This document shows, piece by piece, positions 25,536 through 34,789 of a stretch of 64,000 nt of DNA. Below the pieces are notes generated by a model. That model was not told the DNA's origin and did no database searches. It saw only the letters and a program-made list of their open reading frames with translations. Source of the stretch: Sphingobacteriales bacterium TSM_CSS (GTDB lineage: Bacteria; Bacteroidota; Bacteroidia; Chitinophagales; UBA2359); NCBI GenBank assembly GCA_002212985.1, contig NBMY01000110.1, positions 42,172-106,171 on the forward strand. Direction: 5' to 3'. Position numbers and translations under genes: made by a program. How positions within the stretch are numbered: position 1 is the first letter of the stretch; every line of letters begins with the position of its first letter.

Positions 25536-26669
25536 ATGAGTAGAAAAATATTTTTGCTGTTATTGCTTGGATATGTATGGCGCTGCAACCTGCCGCTATA
25601 CGCCCAGTTTACCCTGCCCGAAATTTCTTTGGGCACACCCGTTACCTATAAGAATTTGCAATTATACCCGGTTATTGCAACTACTTCTTTTTTTGAAGCC
25701 AGTAAAAATACCGGCAGTTATGCCACCTTGCAACAAACCATGCAAAACCGGCTGGTACAAATTGCCGAGCAGGAACCCCAGCCGCAAACGGCACGCCTGT
25801 TGGTCATGCAAAACAACTACCCCGTTGTACCCAATCAAAACCGCCTGCTGGAAAGATATGAACCGGTTTTTGAAGCCAATACCTTTGCCGCTACCGATAC
25901 CAACGCCATATACAGCCCTTTTGACAATGCCATTTTAGACCCCGAAATTGTGCGTCTTAGTCAATTGGAGGCGCAAACCGACCGCCTTTTCATTACCAAC
26001 CTTTCTGCCGATACCATTTACCTGATGGCCGGCGAGGTAATTAAGGGCGGACGGCAAGACCGCGTTATTGCCCAAAACATGCTCTTGCCTCCCAATACCC
26101 GGTTTGCCACTTTACCCGTGTTTTGTGTGGAAAAAAACCGGTGGGGCTACCACAATGACAAAAATCCTTGTTTTACCGATTATAGTTGTATTGCCGATGC
26201 CAACCTGCGAAAAACCGTTCAACTGAATGCAGTACAAGAGGAGGTTTGGAATGTGGTAAACCGCACCACCGCTTTGCAAAACTCACAAACCGCCACGCAG
26301 GCATACACTGCTTTGGAAAACAACACCGCCTTTACCCGTCTTGCCGATATGTATGTGCAATACCTGCAACCCATACTTACCGGTAACAAGCAAATAGTGG
26401 GCGTATTGGCAGTAACCGGAAACCGCATTGCAGGCGCCGATATTTTTGCCACCAATGCCTTGTTTACCAACCATATAGCCAACTTATTGCGTTCTTACGC
26501 CGCAAATGCCATTATAAACGGAAGCGCTCCTGTGCTCATGCAACAGGCAGTTAGCGCCAATTTGCAGCAATACATTACTGCCACGGGCATTAACCGGCAG
26601 GCATTTGCAAACAAAGGCAACATTTTTGAGGTAAACGGGCAACCCCTGCACCTAACCTGGTACGAGTAA
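25536..26669 (+). CDS. Secreted ARPP-1 / DUF6569-family protein
   Basis: 377 residues from the ATG at 25536 (MSRKIFLLLLLGYVWRCN), with a signal peptide ending near YAQ. The body has the pattern of the ARG-and-rhodanese-phosphatase-superfamily-associated protein (ARPP-1, DUF6569): ITNLSADTIYLMAGEVIKGGRQDRVIAQNMLLPPN, then LPVFCVEKNRWGY and, near the end, LLRSYAANAI. Its paired block (residues about 150-210) is the best conserved. The role is unknown; it is usually found as an exported protein of Bacteroidota. It stands alone, converging on thrA with only 40 nt between the stops. Confidence 0.82.
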   Translation: MSRKIFLLLLLGYVWRCNLPLYAQFTLPEISLGTPVTYKNLQLYPVIATTSFFEASKNTGSYATLQQTMQNRLVQIAEQEPQPQTARLLVMQNNYPVVPNQNRLLERYEPVFEANTFAATDTNAIYSPFDNAILDPEIVRLSQLEAQTDRLFITNLSADTIYLMAGEVIKGGRQDRVIAQNMLLPPNTRFATLPVFCVEKNRWGYHNDKNPCFTDYSCIADANLRKTVQLNAVQEEVWNVVNRTTALQNSQTATQAYTALENNTAFTRLADMYVQYLQPILTGNKQIVGVLAVTGNRIAGADIFATNALFTNHIANLLRSYAANAIINGSAPVLMQQAVSANLQQYITATGINRQAFANKGNIFEVNGQPLHLTWYE

Positions 26670-26709
26670 ACACCAATTGGCTGTTATTTTAATTACCCGC
26701 GCTTCAGGC

Positions 26710-29175
26710 TTAACTAAGGTAGTTGGCCAAGCTTATAATTTCGGCAAATACGCCGGCGGCGGTCACTTCTGCGCCTGCTCCCGGGCCTTTTACCACCAAC
26801 GGGCGGTCGCGGTAGCGGGCGGTGGTAAACACAATCATGTTATCGCTGCCCGAAAGCTGGTAAAACGGGTTATCGGGTAAAACAGCCTGCAAAGATACCG
26901 ATGAGCCGCTCTGGTCTATGGTAGCCAAAAACCGCAGGCATTTACCTTCCTGCATGGCGCGTTGCTGCATTTTTGCAAAGTGCGGGTTGTGTTTTTCAAG
27001 GGCAGTATAAAAACCGGCTACGGTAGGCGCTTTTATACAGTCATCGGGTAAAATGTTTTCAATGGCAATATCATCTAACTCTATGGCCTGCCCAATTTCG
27101 CGCGATAAAATAAGCACTTTTCGGGCCATATCTTTACCGCTCAGGTCGTCGCGCGGGTCGGGTTCGGTGTAGCCTAATTCCTGTGCGCGGCGCACTACTT
27201 CGCTAAACGGCGTATCGGGGGTGAAATGGTTAAAAATAAACGACAAAGACCCCGATAAAACGGCTTCAATTTTCAGCACTTCATCGCCGCTTTTCAGCAA
27301 ATCGGTAAGGGTGCCAATAATGGGCAGCCCTGCGCCTACGTTGGTTTCGTAGCGGAATTTACCCCCCTTTTTTTGCGATATGGCACGGTAAGTTGCATAA
27401 TCTTCAAAACTGCCCGAATTGGCAATTTTATTGGGCGTAACAATAGAAATATTGCTGCTTAAAATGGTTTTGTAGTGCTGCACCGGCAGCGGGCTGGCCG
27501 TGCAATCTACAAAAATGCTGTTGGGTAGGTTCAGGCGCTGCATAAAAGTTACCAGCGCGTTTAAATCGGCTTTTTGCCCGTTGCTTGCCAGCAATTCGCT
27601 CCACCGGGCAAGGTCTATGCCGGCATCGTCAAACAGCATTTGCTTAGAGTTGGCAATGGCCAGCAGTTTCAGTTCAAGCGATTGGGTTTGCAGCAGGTGT
27701 GCCTGTTGCCGCTGTATTTGTTGCAGCAGGGTAGCGCCAATTAACCCCGTTCCTACCATAAAAAGGTAGGCGGTTTTGGTATCTGACAGAAAAAACGCCT
27801 CGTGCAGGGCATTCAGCGCTTTGCTCACATCGGACTGGCCGATAACGGTAGAAATATTTAATTCCGATGAGCCTTGCGCTATGGCCCGAATGTTGATGCC
27901 GTTAATACCCAACGCCCTGAACATGCGCCCCGATACGCCTACCGAATTGCGCATGTTAGACCCGATAACCGCCACTACCGATAATCCGGTTTCAATATTG
28001 GGCGGTTCTATGAGGTGCGAGCGCATTTCGAGGGCAAATTCTTCGGCAATGGCGGTTTGTGCGTTGTGGGTATCGTGCGGGTTAATGGCAAAAGAGATAG
28101 AATGTTCAGAGGAGGCTTGGGTAATAAGGATAATGTTTACCCGTCGCCTGGCCAAGGCACTGAATAACCGCCCGGCAATACCCGTAACACCTATTAACCC
28201 ACTGCCTTGCAAACTAACCAACGCTATCTGGGCTATAGAGGTAATGCCTTTTACCGGATGGTCATCGGGCGGGGTTTGCGTGGTTATGAGCGTGCCGGGA
28301 AACGCAGGATTAAAAGTATTTTTTATTCTAAGCGGAATTTTTTTATCCAACGCCGGTTGTATGGTAGGCGGGTGTATAACCTTTGCCCCGAAATGCGACA
28401 TTTCCATTGCCTCCTCGTAGGTCATTTGCAGCAGCGAAAAAGCCTTTTTTACCTTGCGCGGGTCGGCCGTCATTACGCCGTCCACGTCGGTCCAAATTTC
28501 AATTTCAGCGGCGTTGAGGGCAGCGCCGGCAATGGCTGCCGTATAATCAGAACCGCCGCGGCCAAGCGTGGTAACTACGTTGTGGCGGTCAGAGGCAATA
28601 AAACCGCCCATAACAAACACTCCTTTTTTTATACCGCCTGTTGCCTGTTGCAAATTGGCGTTGGTTTGCTCAAACTGAACGGCGGCGTAGCCAAAATTGC
28701 TGTCGGTTTTTACCAGTTGTTTTGAGTCTAAATGTTCAACCGGTATTTGCAGGTTGTGCTTAAAATAATGCGCTGTTATAAATGCCGATACCGTTTCGCC
28801 GTAGCTCATGACCGTATCCAGCACCCTTGCCGACAACTCTTTTATGAGCAGCACACCGTAGAGCAGGTTTTCTAAGTTGCGCGTTTGCTCTTTCAGAAAC
28901 GGCTGTACCTGTTTCAGTTGTTCGGCAGTAAATAACTCTTCGGCGGCTTTTCGGTGGCGGTAGTAAATTTCGTCCAACTGGTCGCGGTATGTTTCATCAC
29001 CTGCCTGTGCTTTGCGGGCGGTATCTATGAGCGCATCGGTAACGCCGCCCATGGCAGATACCACCACCACCACTTTATCGCACGTGGTTGCTGCATGTTC
29101 AACCAGATCTTTTACCGTTTGTATGCGTGCGGCGGTTCCTACAGAGGTGCCGCCAAATTTGAGAACCTTTAGCAT
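26710..29175 (-). CDS. thrA: Bifunctional aspartokinase I / homoserine dehydrogenase I
   Basis: 821 residues, the fused form. Domains: aspartate kinase (about 1-290: VLKFGGTSVG at 3-12, GRGGSDYTAAIAGAAL, EIWTDVDGVMTADPRKV), two ACT regulatory domains (about 310-465: LVSLQGSGLIGVTGIAGRLFSALA and SVVAVIGSNMRNSVGVSGRMFRALG) and homoserine dehydrogenase (about 470-821: LFMVGTGLIGATLLQQI, FVDCTAS, NKIANSGSF, RYETNVGAGLPIIGTL, LSGSLSFIFN, DPRDDLSGKDMARKVLILSRE). Catalyses the first and third steps of Thr/Met synthesis from aspartate in the cytosol, usually inhibited by threonine. A -7 element (29250-29257) lies about 75 nt upstream. No thrB or thrC is adjacent, so the gene is monocistronic here. 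Confidence 0.97.
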   Translation of the reverse strand: MLKVLKFGGTSVGTAARIQTVKDLVEHAATTCDKVVVVVSAMGGVTDALIDTARKAQAGDETYRDQLDEIYYRHRKAAEELFTAEQLKQVQPFLKEQTRNLENLLYGVLLIKELSARVLDTVMSYGETVSAFITAHYFKHNLQIPVEHLDSKQLVKTDSNFGYAAVQFEQTNANLQQATGGIKKGVFVMGGFIASDRHNVVTTLGRGGSDYTAAIAGAALNAAEIEIWTDVDGVMTADPRKVKKAFSLLQMTYEEAMEMSHFGAKVIHPPTIQPALDKKIPLRIKNTFNPAFPGTLITTQTPPDDHPVKGITSIAQIALVSLQGSGLIGVTGIAGRLFSALARRRVNIILITQASSEHSISFAINPHDTHNAQTAIAEEFALEMRSHLIEPPNIETGLSVVAVIGSNMRNSVGVSGRMFRALGINGINIRAIAQGSSELNISTVIGQSDVSKALNALHEAFFLSDTKTAYLFMVGTGLIGATLLQQIQRQQAHLLQTQSLELKLLAIANSKQMLFDDAGIDLARWSELLASNGQKADLNALVTFMQRLNLPNSIFVDCTASPLPVQHYKTILSSNISIVTPNKIANSGSFEDYATYRAISQKKGGKFRYETNVGAGLPIIGTLTDLLKSGDEVLKIEAVLSGSLSFIFNHFTPDTPFSEVVRRAQELGYTEPDPRDDLSGKDMARKVLILSREIGQAIELDDIAIENILPDDCIKAPTVAGFYTALEKHNPHFAKMQQRAMQEGKCLRFLATIDQSGSSVSLQAVLPDNPFYQLSGSDNMIVFTTARYRDRPLVVKGPGAGAEVTAAGVFAEIISLANYLS

Positions 29176-29249
29176 AACAATATCTGTGAATCTTGAATTT
29201 TAAAAACAAGCACACCCAAACCCTAAATGGGGCAGGTGGAAAAGGCGGG

Positions 29250-29257
29250 CAAAGGTA
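29250..29257 (-). promoter_or_regulatory. -7 element of thrA
   Basis: TACCTTTG on the minus strand, about 75 nt before the thrA ATG at 29175. No convincing -33 element; no thr-type leader peptide is seen between it and the gene. Confidence 0.45.
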
Positions 29258-29382
29258 CGGCCATTTTATCGGTTTTTAAATACATACAGCAAGGTAAACG
29301 GTATAAGTTGGGACATAAATTTACCGGTTTCGGCGGCTTATTGCCGTTTCAATTACTACCTTAGCAGCAAAATTTGTATTAC

Positions 29383-30147
29383 ATGTCTATTAACCACCAA
29401 AATCTGCCCTTGCCCGATAACCTTATTTACGGCCGCCACCCGGTGTTGGAAGCCCTTCAGGCAGGCAAGGCATTTGACAAATTGTTTGTACAAAAAGGAT
29501 TGCCACCCGATACCTTTAGAGCCATACTGCAACTGGCGCGGCAATTGGAAGTGCCCGTGCAAATGGTTCCGCCCGAAAAGTTAAACCGCCTTACCGGCAA
29601 CAAAAACCATCAGGGCGTTGCCGGTTTTGCTTCTTTAATAGCCACTTTTGAACTGGAAGATGTGCTGTCTGCCGCCTATGCCGGCACCACGCAGCCGCTT
29701 TTACTCCTTTGCGACGGCATTACCGATGTAGGCAATTTTGGCGCCATGGCACGCACGGCAGCCTGCACCGGCGCCAACGGCATTATTACCCCCCAAAAAG
29801 GCAGCGCTATTGTAAACGCCGAAGCCATAAAAGCATCGGCAGGCGCTTTAAATACTCTGCCGGTTTGCCGCGTAAGGTTTTTAGACGAGGCCATAACCTA
29901 CCTGCAGCAAAATGGGGTAAAAGTGCTGGCAACCGATGTTGGCGCCCCCAAATGGCTGCATGAAATAGATTTAAATTGCCCCGTAGCTTTTATTATGGGC
30001 GCCGAAGGGAAAGGCGTAAGCCCCAAATTTGTAAAAATGGCCGATGAAACGGTGAAAATACCCATGCAGGGTAGTTTTAACTCCTATAATGTATCTGTAG
30101 CAACGGGCATTGTGCTGTATGAGGCGCTGAGGCAGCGGTTGTTTTAG
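29383..30147 (+). CDS. rlmB: TrmH/SpoU-family RNA 2'-O-methyltransferase, RlmB type
   Basis: 254 residues from the ATG at 29383. The N-terminal substrate-binding domain starts LIYGRHPVLEALQAGKAFDKLFVQKGL, the standard opening of RlmB (23S rRNA Gm2251), and continues to NHQGVAGFASL. The catalytic SPOUT knot contains LLLCDGITDVGNFGAMARTAACTGANGIITPQKG (motif 1), AFIMGAEGKGVSP (motif 2) and IPMQGSFNSYNVSVATGIVLYEALRQR (motif 3). SAM-dependent, methylates the ribose of the peptidyl-transferase-loop guanosine; the exact nucleotide is inferred from family. Confidence 0.9.
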   Translation: MSINHQNLPLPDNLIYGRHPVLEALQAGKAFDKLFVQKGLPPDTFRAILQLARQLEVPVQMVPPEKLNRLTGNKNHQGVAGFASLIATFELEDVLSAAYAGTTQPLLLLCDGITDVGNFGAMARTAACTGANGIITPQKGSAIVNAEAIKASAGALNTLPVCRVRFLDEAITYLQQNGVKVLATDVGAPKWLHEIDLNCPVAFIMGAEGKGVSPKFVKMADETVKIPMQGSFNSYNVSVATGIVLYEALRQRLF

Positions 30148-30290
30148 GGTAGGCAGATAAAAATGTACACAGGGTTTAGTGTCAACATTACACAAAAAAC
30201 AACTGCCAATTTTGCCAGGTTTGGTAAAACAAACAGCCGCCCTGCATCGTTACTATTGCACTATAATTGACAACTAAAACTGCATTAAAA

Positions 30291-30755
30291 ATGAAAAAAC
30301 AAGTACTTATTGCATTTGCTTTGCTGCTGCTTTCTGCATTTACGGCAATTACCGTAAACCAGGCTTTTCCTGTGGCAAGCGCCGATGCCATTGTGGGTAA
30401 ATGGCTGAACGAAGAAAAAGACGGCGCCGTAGAAATATTTAAAAAGGGAAACAATTTTTACGGCAAACTGGTATGGCTTCAAAAAGGCCCCAACACCGTT
30501 GACGAAAAAAACCCCGATGCCACCAAACGCAACCGCAAATTGTTGGGCACCGAAATTTTACAAAATTTTGCCTTCAGTGGTTCTCAATGGAACGACGGCA
30601 CTATTTATGACCCCAAATCGGGTAAAACCTACAGTTGTAAAATGTGGCTCAACAATGATGGGTCGCTTTCCATTCGGGGCTACATCGGCATTTCGCTCAT
30701 TGGCCGAACCACCGTTTGGACACGTCCGGACAAAGGGCATCCTGCCACATTGTAG
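30291..30755 (+). CDS. Secreted DUF2147-family protein
   Basis: 154 residues from the ATG at 30291, with a signal peptide MKKQVLIAFALLLLSAF.. cleaved near VASA. The mature part shows the DUF2147 layout: IVGKWLNEEKDGAVEIFKKGNNFYGKLVWL, then DEKNPDATKRNRKLLGTEILQNF, IYDPKSGKTYSCKMWL and RGYIGISLIGRTTVWTRP. These are the features of this lipocalin-like family of exported small proteins, whose biochemical role is unknown. It lies between rlmB and hemE on the same strand, but hemE has its own promoter. Confidence 0.9.
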   Translation: MKKQVLIAFALLLLSAFTAITVNQAFPVASADAIVGKWLNEEKDGAVEIFKKGNNFYGKLVWLQKGPNTVDEKNPDATKRNRKLLGTEILQNFAFSGSQWNDGTIYDPKSGKTYSCKMWLNNDGSLSIRGYIGISLIGRTTVWTRPDKGHPATL

Positions 30756-30797
30756 CCGTTCTGTCTTATAAAGACTTTTGCTGCAGCTTGCTTTTGA

Positions 30798-30819
30798 CAA
30801 AGGTAAATTGTTACCTTTG
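30798..30819 (+). promoter_or_regulatory. hemE promoter -7 element inside a perfect inverted repeat
   Basis: The two 9-nt arms CAAAGGTAA (30798-30806) and TTACCTTTG (30811-30819) are exact inverted repeats with a 4-nt spacer. The right arm contains the plus-strand -7 element TACCTTTG (30812-30819), 18 nt before the hemE TTG start. The left arm contains the same element for the minus strand. An upstream TTG (30788-30790) gives a 21-nt spacer. It is either an operator over the hemE promoter or a two-way promoter. Confidence 0.55.
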
Positions 30820-30837
30820 CACCAAAATTAACGCATT

Positions 30838-31857
30838 TTGAAGAACGACCTGCTATTACAGGCGCTAAGGGGAGAAGCTACCCGCCGCAAACCGGTTTGG
30901 CTAATGCGGCAGGCCGGGCGCATATTACCCCAGTATCGGCGCCTGAGCGAGCGCGTGGGCAGCTTTAAAACGATGGTGCAAACCCCCGACATTGCCTGCG
31001 AAGTAACCCTGCAACCCATAGAAGAACTTGATGTAGATGCTGCCATTATTTTTTCCGATATTCTGGTAATTCCCGAAGCTATGGGGTTGCCTTATGAAAT
31101 GGAAAAAAACAAAGGCCCTGTTTTTCCGGCAACCATTGGCACCGCCGCCGATGTTGACCGCATGATTATTGCCGGCGAGGAGGGTGTGGACTATACCGTA
31201 AAGGCAATAAAACTGGTAAAAAGCGCACTCAACAACACTATTCCACTTATAGGTTTTGCCGGCGCACCGTGGACAATTTTTGCCTACATGGTAGAGGGCA
31301 GCGGCTCTAAAACCTTTACCCTTTCGCGCAGCATGTTGTACAATCGCCCCGAAATGGCGCATGCCCTGTTGCACAAAATTACCCAAAGCACCATAAATTA
31401 CCTGAAAGCGCAGGTAAGCGCCGGCGCCGATGTAGTACAACTTTTTGATACCTGGGCCGGCATTTTAAGCCCGCAGTTGTACACGCGGTTTTCTATGCCC
31501 TATTTGCAACAAATTTGCAGCGCTCTGCAACCAACCCCGGTAATTGTATTTGCCAAAGGTGCTTTTTTTGCACTTTCCGAAATAGCTCAGCTTTCCTGCG
31601 CAGGTATGGGACTTGACTGGACCATAAGTCCGAAATTTGCACGTGACATGGCCGGTAACAACATTACGCTACAAGGAAATTTAGACCCTTGTGTGCTGTA
31701 TGCCGAACTGCCTTTTGTGCAAAAAGCTACCCTGCAAATGTTGCAAGATTTTGGACCAAATCGCCATATTGTAAACCTGGGGCACGGTGTTTACCCCGAT
31801 ACCCCGTTAGATGCCGTAAAATGTTTTATAAATACGGTAAAACAATACAAGATTTAA
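30838..31857 (+). CDS. hemE: Uroporphyrinogen decarboxylase
   Basis: 339 residues. Decarboxylates uroporphyrinogen III to coproporphyrinogen III in haem synthesis, in the cytosol. Signatures: KPVWLMRQAGRILPQYR near the N-terminus (substrate-binding Arg), IIFSDILVIPEAMG, GFAGAPWTIFAYMVEG, DTWAGILSP, and NLGHGVYPDTPLDAVKCFI at the end. The start is the TTG at 30838-30840, 18 nt after a -7 element; no ATG lies between them and the next Met is in the conserved LMRQAGR. hemL, from earlier in the pathway, is at 3372. The gene is alone, the response regulator that follows has its own promoter. Confidence 0.96.
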   Translation: MKNDLLLQALRGEATRRKPVWLMRQAGRILPQYRRLSERVGSFKTMVQTPDIACEVTLQPIEELDVDAAIIFSDILVIPEAMGLPYEMEKNKGPVFPATIGTAADVDRMIIAGEEGVDYTVKAIKLVKSALNNTIPLIGFAGAPWTIFAYMVEGSGSKTFTLSRSMLYNRPEMAHALLHKITQSTINYLKAQVSAGADVVQLFDTWAGILSPQLYTRFSMPYLQQICSALQPTPVIVFAKGAFFALSEIAQLSCAGMGLDWTISPKFARDMAGNNITLQGNLDPCVLYAELPFVQKATLQMLQDFGPNRHIVNLGHGVYPDTPLDAVKCFINTVKQYKI

Positions 31858-31961
31858 CCAAAATGAGTATTATTGCAGGGTAATTGCAGTACAGCAGCAA
31901 ACAGGTAGTTTGGGAGAGAGGTTGCTTTTTTGCGGCAAACCGGCTCAATAAAGAAAACAGC

Positions 31962-31992
31962 TTGTATTTGTTGTTGCCCGAAATTATATTTG
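31962..31992 (+). promoter_or_regulatory. Promoter of the orphan response regulator
   Basis: -33 TTG (31962-31964), 20-nt spacer, -7 TATATTTG (31985-31992), then a 22-nt leader to the ATG at 32015. Good match to the Bacteroidota consensus. Confidence 0.7.
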
Positions 31993-32014
31993 CAACCTGT
32001 TAAACCTTATATTT

Positions 32015-32719
32015 ATGACCTACCGGATTTTATTAGCCGAAGATGAAGAGCATTTGCAGGATGCCCTTAAACTCAACCTCGAAGCCGAAGGCTACGAAGT
32101 GGTTGCCGTAAGTAACGGAGCCGATGCCATACGCGCCTTTAAGGAACAACGATTTAACCTGGCCGTATTGGATATTATGATGCCCGAAGTGGACGGACTA
32201 CAGGTTTGCGAGCAAATAAGGCTGGAAGATGTGGAAATGCCTGTTTTGTTTTTAACCGCCAAAGACTCTACACAGGACAAAATTCAGGGCTTGAAAAAAG
32301 GCGCCGATGATTATATTACCAAGCCCTTTAATTTGGAAGAATTTCTGCTGCGGGTAAGGGTATTGCTCAAACATAGCGTAAAAGGCGCCGATAAACCCGA
32401 CTCGCCCCTTGTATCGTATAAATTTGGCAACAACGAAATTGACTTTATTACCTACAAGGCTATTTGCCAAAGCGGCGAAATTAACCTCACCAAAAAGGAA
32501 ATAAAACTCCTTAAACTCCTCATCAGCAGAAAGAACGAGGTGGTTTCGCGCGAGCATATTTTGAGAACCGTTTGGGGATACGATGTGTACCCCTCTACCC
32601 GTACCATCGACAACTTTATTCTGGCTTTCAGAAAGCATTTTGAAAAAGACCAGCGCAACCCGGAGTATTTTCACTCAGTGCGCGGTGTGGGGTATAAATT
32701 TACCGATACCCCCGAATAG
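32015..32719 (+). CDS. OmpR/PhoB-family response regulator
   Basis: 234 residues. Receiver domain 1-120: ILLAEDEE with the acidic pocket at 9-12, phosphorylated Asp53 (VLDIMMPEVDG), Thr near 81 (FLTAKD) and Lys103 (YITKPF). The winged-helix DNA-binding domain (about 140-230) has the usual INLTKKEIKLLKLLISRKNEVVSREHILRTVWG and RTIDNFILAFRKHFEKDQRNPEYFHSVRGVGYKF. A transcription activator or repressor controlled by phosphorylation. No kinase is adjacent; the histidine kinase at 2122 is the only one in the window, and it too is orphan, so they may pair (inference only). Confidence 0.95.
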   Translation: MTYRILLAEDEEHLQDALKLNLEAEGYEVVAVSNGADAIRAFKEQRFNLAVLDIMMPEVDGLQVCEQIRLEDVEMPVLFLTAKDSTQDKIQGLKKGADDYITKPFNLEEFLLRVRVLLKHSVKGADKPDSPLVSYKFGNNEIDFITYKAICQSGEINLTKKEIKLLKLLISRKNEVVSREHILRTVWGYDVYPSTRTIDNFILAFRKHFEKDQRNPEYFHSVRGVGYKFTDTPE

Positions 32720-32737
32720 CCTGCCTGCCGGCTGTTG

Positions 32738-33601
32738 CTATGCTTCTGTAGTCAAAGGTGCTAATTTTTCTGTTGCCTGCCAGAAACGCCCGGCCAATGC
32801 TGTGTCATAAGACAGGGACGAAGAAGATGCTGCCTTGCAATCAACAAAATATTGGCCGCTTATACCGGTTACTTTATCAGCAGAGGCAAGGTAAACGGCA
32901 GTTTCGGCTCCTTTTTCGGGCGTTCTTATAAAGGGTTTCAGCAGTTTCATGCTCCAATGCATCCATAAAGAGCCGGTATCATTTTGCCCGAAATTACTGC
33001 CCACAAAACCCGGGTGCAAACAATTTACCGTAGTGTTGCTGCCTGCAGCGGCAAGGCGGCGTGCCAGTTCGTAGGTAAACAAAATATTTCCCAGTTTTGA
33101 TAAGGCATAGGCAGTAAAGGGCTGAAACGATTTTTCTGACTGTAAATTATCAAAGTCCACCTCCCTAATCATAGGGTGAATGCCCGATGCCACATTTACA
33201 ATTCGCGCGTTTGGGGCGGCATTAATATTGGGCAGCAGCAGGTTGGTAAGCAAAAAATAGGCAATATGGTTGGTGGCAAAAGTGGTTTCCAGCCCATCTT
33301 GGGTTATGGTGCGTTTAGAGGTCATTAAACCGGCGTTGTTCAGCAGCACATCAATGCGCGGGTAGGTTTGCAGCAGTTTTGACGCTAATTGGCGTATTTG
33401 CTGCTGTACCGACAGGTCACATATAAAAAGGTCAACTTGTTGGTTATTGCTTTGCTGTATTATTTCCTGCCGGGCAAGGTTGGCTCTTTCGGGGTTTCGG
33501 CATATCATAACAATATGGGCGCCCATTTTTGCCAGCGCCAGTGCAGCGGCTTTTCCAATACCTGAATTGGCGCCCGTTATGATTACTGTTTTTCCTTTCA
33601 T
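32738..33601 (-). CDS. Short-chain dehydrogenase/reductase (retinol-dehydrogenase-like)
   Basis: 287 residues. Classical SDR: the cofactor motif TGANSGIG (9-16), NNAG near 90, a Ser-containing VNVASG strand, and the catalytic YALSK (Tyr-x3-Lys). MICRNPERA after strand 2 suggests NADP(H). The helices and the late VNCLHPGFVGSNFGQND match the retinol-dehydrogenase/WWOX-like SDR group. Substrate unknown. It follows the DUF2027-Smr gene by 36 nt on the same strand, so they may be cotranscribed. Confidence 0.9.
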   Translation of the reverse strand: MKGKTVIITGANSGIGKAAALALAKMGAHIVMICRNPERANLARQEIIQQSNNQQVDLFICDLSVQQQIRQLASKLLQTYPRIDVLLNNAGLMTSKRTITQDGLETTFATNHIAYFLLTNLLLPNINAAPNARIVNVASGIHPMIREVDFDNLQSEKSFQPFTAYALSKLGNILFTYELARRLAAAGSNTTVNCLHPGFVGSNFGQNDTGSLWMHWSMKLLKPFIRTPEKGAETAVYLASADKVTGISGQYFVDCKAASSSSLSYDTALAGRFWQATEKLAPLTTEA

Positions 33602-33637
33602 GTAAAAGTGCTGTTATTTATGTGTCGGGCAACCCGA

Positions 33638-34789
33638 TTAGGTTTCGTATTGAAATTCAATAATGGTTGCGCCAAATTCGTATTTATGATGAAAATCGTT
33701 GGCAAAGTTGGCCACCTGTGGGTAGCTACGGAGCAGGTTAAAAATTTCGGAGCGCAGTTTACCTGTTCCTTTGCCATGTATAACTACCATGGTTTTTTCC
33801 TGCCTTTTTATAGCTTCATTCAAACTTTTTTCAAAGGCGGTTAATTGAATTTGCAATATTTGGCTGTTGGATAAATGGCGGAAACTGGTTTGCAGTTTTT
33901 CTATATGCAGGTCAATGACCCTTTCTTCGGCATTTATAACCGTTTTGGCGGGCTTTTCTTCTTTATTGGCTGTGTTCAGCAGCATATTTACCTTTAGTTG
34001 GGCAGGATCCACAAATTTATCCTGTTCGGGTTGGGCTTGTTCCTGCGGGTTGCCAACGGGTTGTTTTTTTGCGGCGGTGCTGGCTAAAACCGGCACGGCA
34101 TAGGCCTGTTTGTTGAGCACCGGCATAAGTTGGGTGCCTTTGTGCAGCAGTTTTGCTTTTGGAGTATAGGTTTTGCTAAAGGTTAGGGGCACAAAACCGG
34201 GTGCTTCCTTTTGTTGATAGGTGGGTATTACCTCGCCCTCTGTAATGAGCAGCAGCCTTTCATTGAGCCAGTCGAGCGGAATATCGTTCAAAATAATCAT
34301 GTCGCGGGCGGGCAGGGTTTTGGCTAGCGAAAAAACCACTTCGTCGTTCAGTTCGGTTTCATAGGTAAACTGCACCGGCCTGGGCGAGTTGTTAATAAAG
34401 TGCACCAGAAAATAATCTATCATGCCATCGGGCTTTAAAAAAGGCTGAAGCGCCAAATGCAGGCCGTTGTCGGGGCCGGAATCTTCGTTGGTATGCAGCC
34501 CTATTTCCAGCAGTTTTTTTACCGAATCTTCCTTCTTTTGCTGTATTTCCTTTTTTGTTGGCGGCGGCGGCGGTGGCGGTTGCTTATTCGGGGCATCTTT
34601 ATTTACCAAAGCGGTTTTGCTTTCCAGCAGTTGCAGGTGTTCGGTAAAAACAGGTATTTCATCACCGTCGGTGAGGCGCACCAATACTGATTCGGCGTCT
34701 ATTACCCGAATTACAACGCCCGTGTCTTCGGTAAAAATGAATTTAACCTTATCGCCAAGGTTAAAACGCGGAAACTGTTTTTGTGCCAT
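33638..34789 (-). CDS. DUF2027 protein with C-terminal Smr domain
   Basis: 383 residues. The N-terminal part (FNLGDKVKFIFTEDTGVVIRVIDAESVLVRLTDGDEIPVF) is a small SH3-like/Tudor-like beta domain. A Pro-rich linker (KQPPPPPPPTKKE) follows. The middle (about 90-260) is the beta-rich DUF2027 part. The last 85 residues (IDLHIEKLQTSFRHLSNSQILQIQLTAFEKSLNEA... VVIHGKGTGKLRSEI) are an Smr domain with the DxH and HGxGxG motifs, as in MutS2 and other nucleases acting on branched DNA or on mRNA of stalled ribosomes. Its exact role is unknown. Confidence 0.9.
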   Translation of the reverse strand: MAQKQFPRFNLGDKVKFIFTEDTGVVIRVIDAESVLVRLTDGDEIPVFTEHLQLLESKTALVNKDAPNKQPPPPPPPTKKEIQQKKEDSVKKLLEIGLHTNEDSGPDNGLHLALQPFLKPDGMIDYFLVHFINNSPRPVQFTYETELNDEVVFSLAKTLPARDMIILNDIPLDWLNERLLLITEGEVIPTYQQKEAPGFVPLTFSKTYTPKAKLLHKGTQLMPVLNKQAYAVPVLASTAAKKQPVGNPQEQAQPEQDKFVDPAQLKVNMLLNTANKEEKPAKTVINAEERVIDLHIEKLQTSFRHLSNSQILQIQLTAFEKSLNEAIKRQEKTMVVIHGKGTGKLRSEIFNLLRSYPQVANFANDFHHKYEFGATIIEFQYET

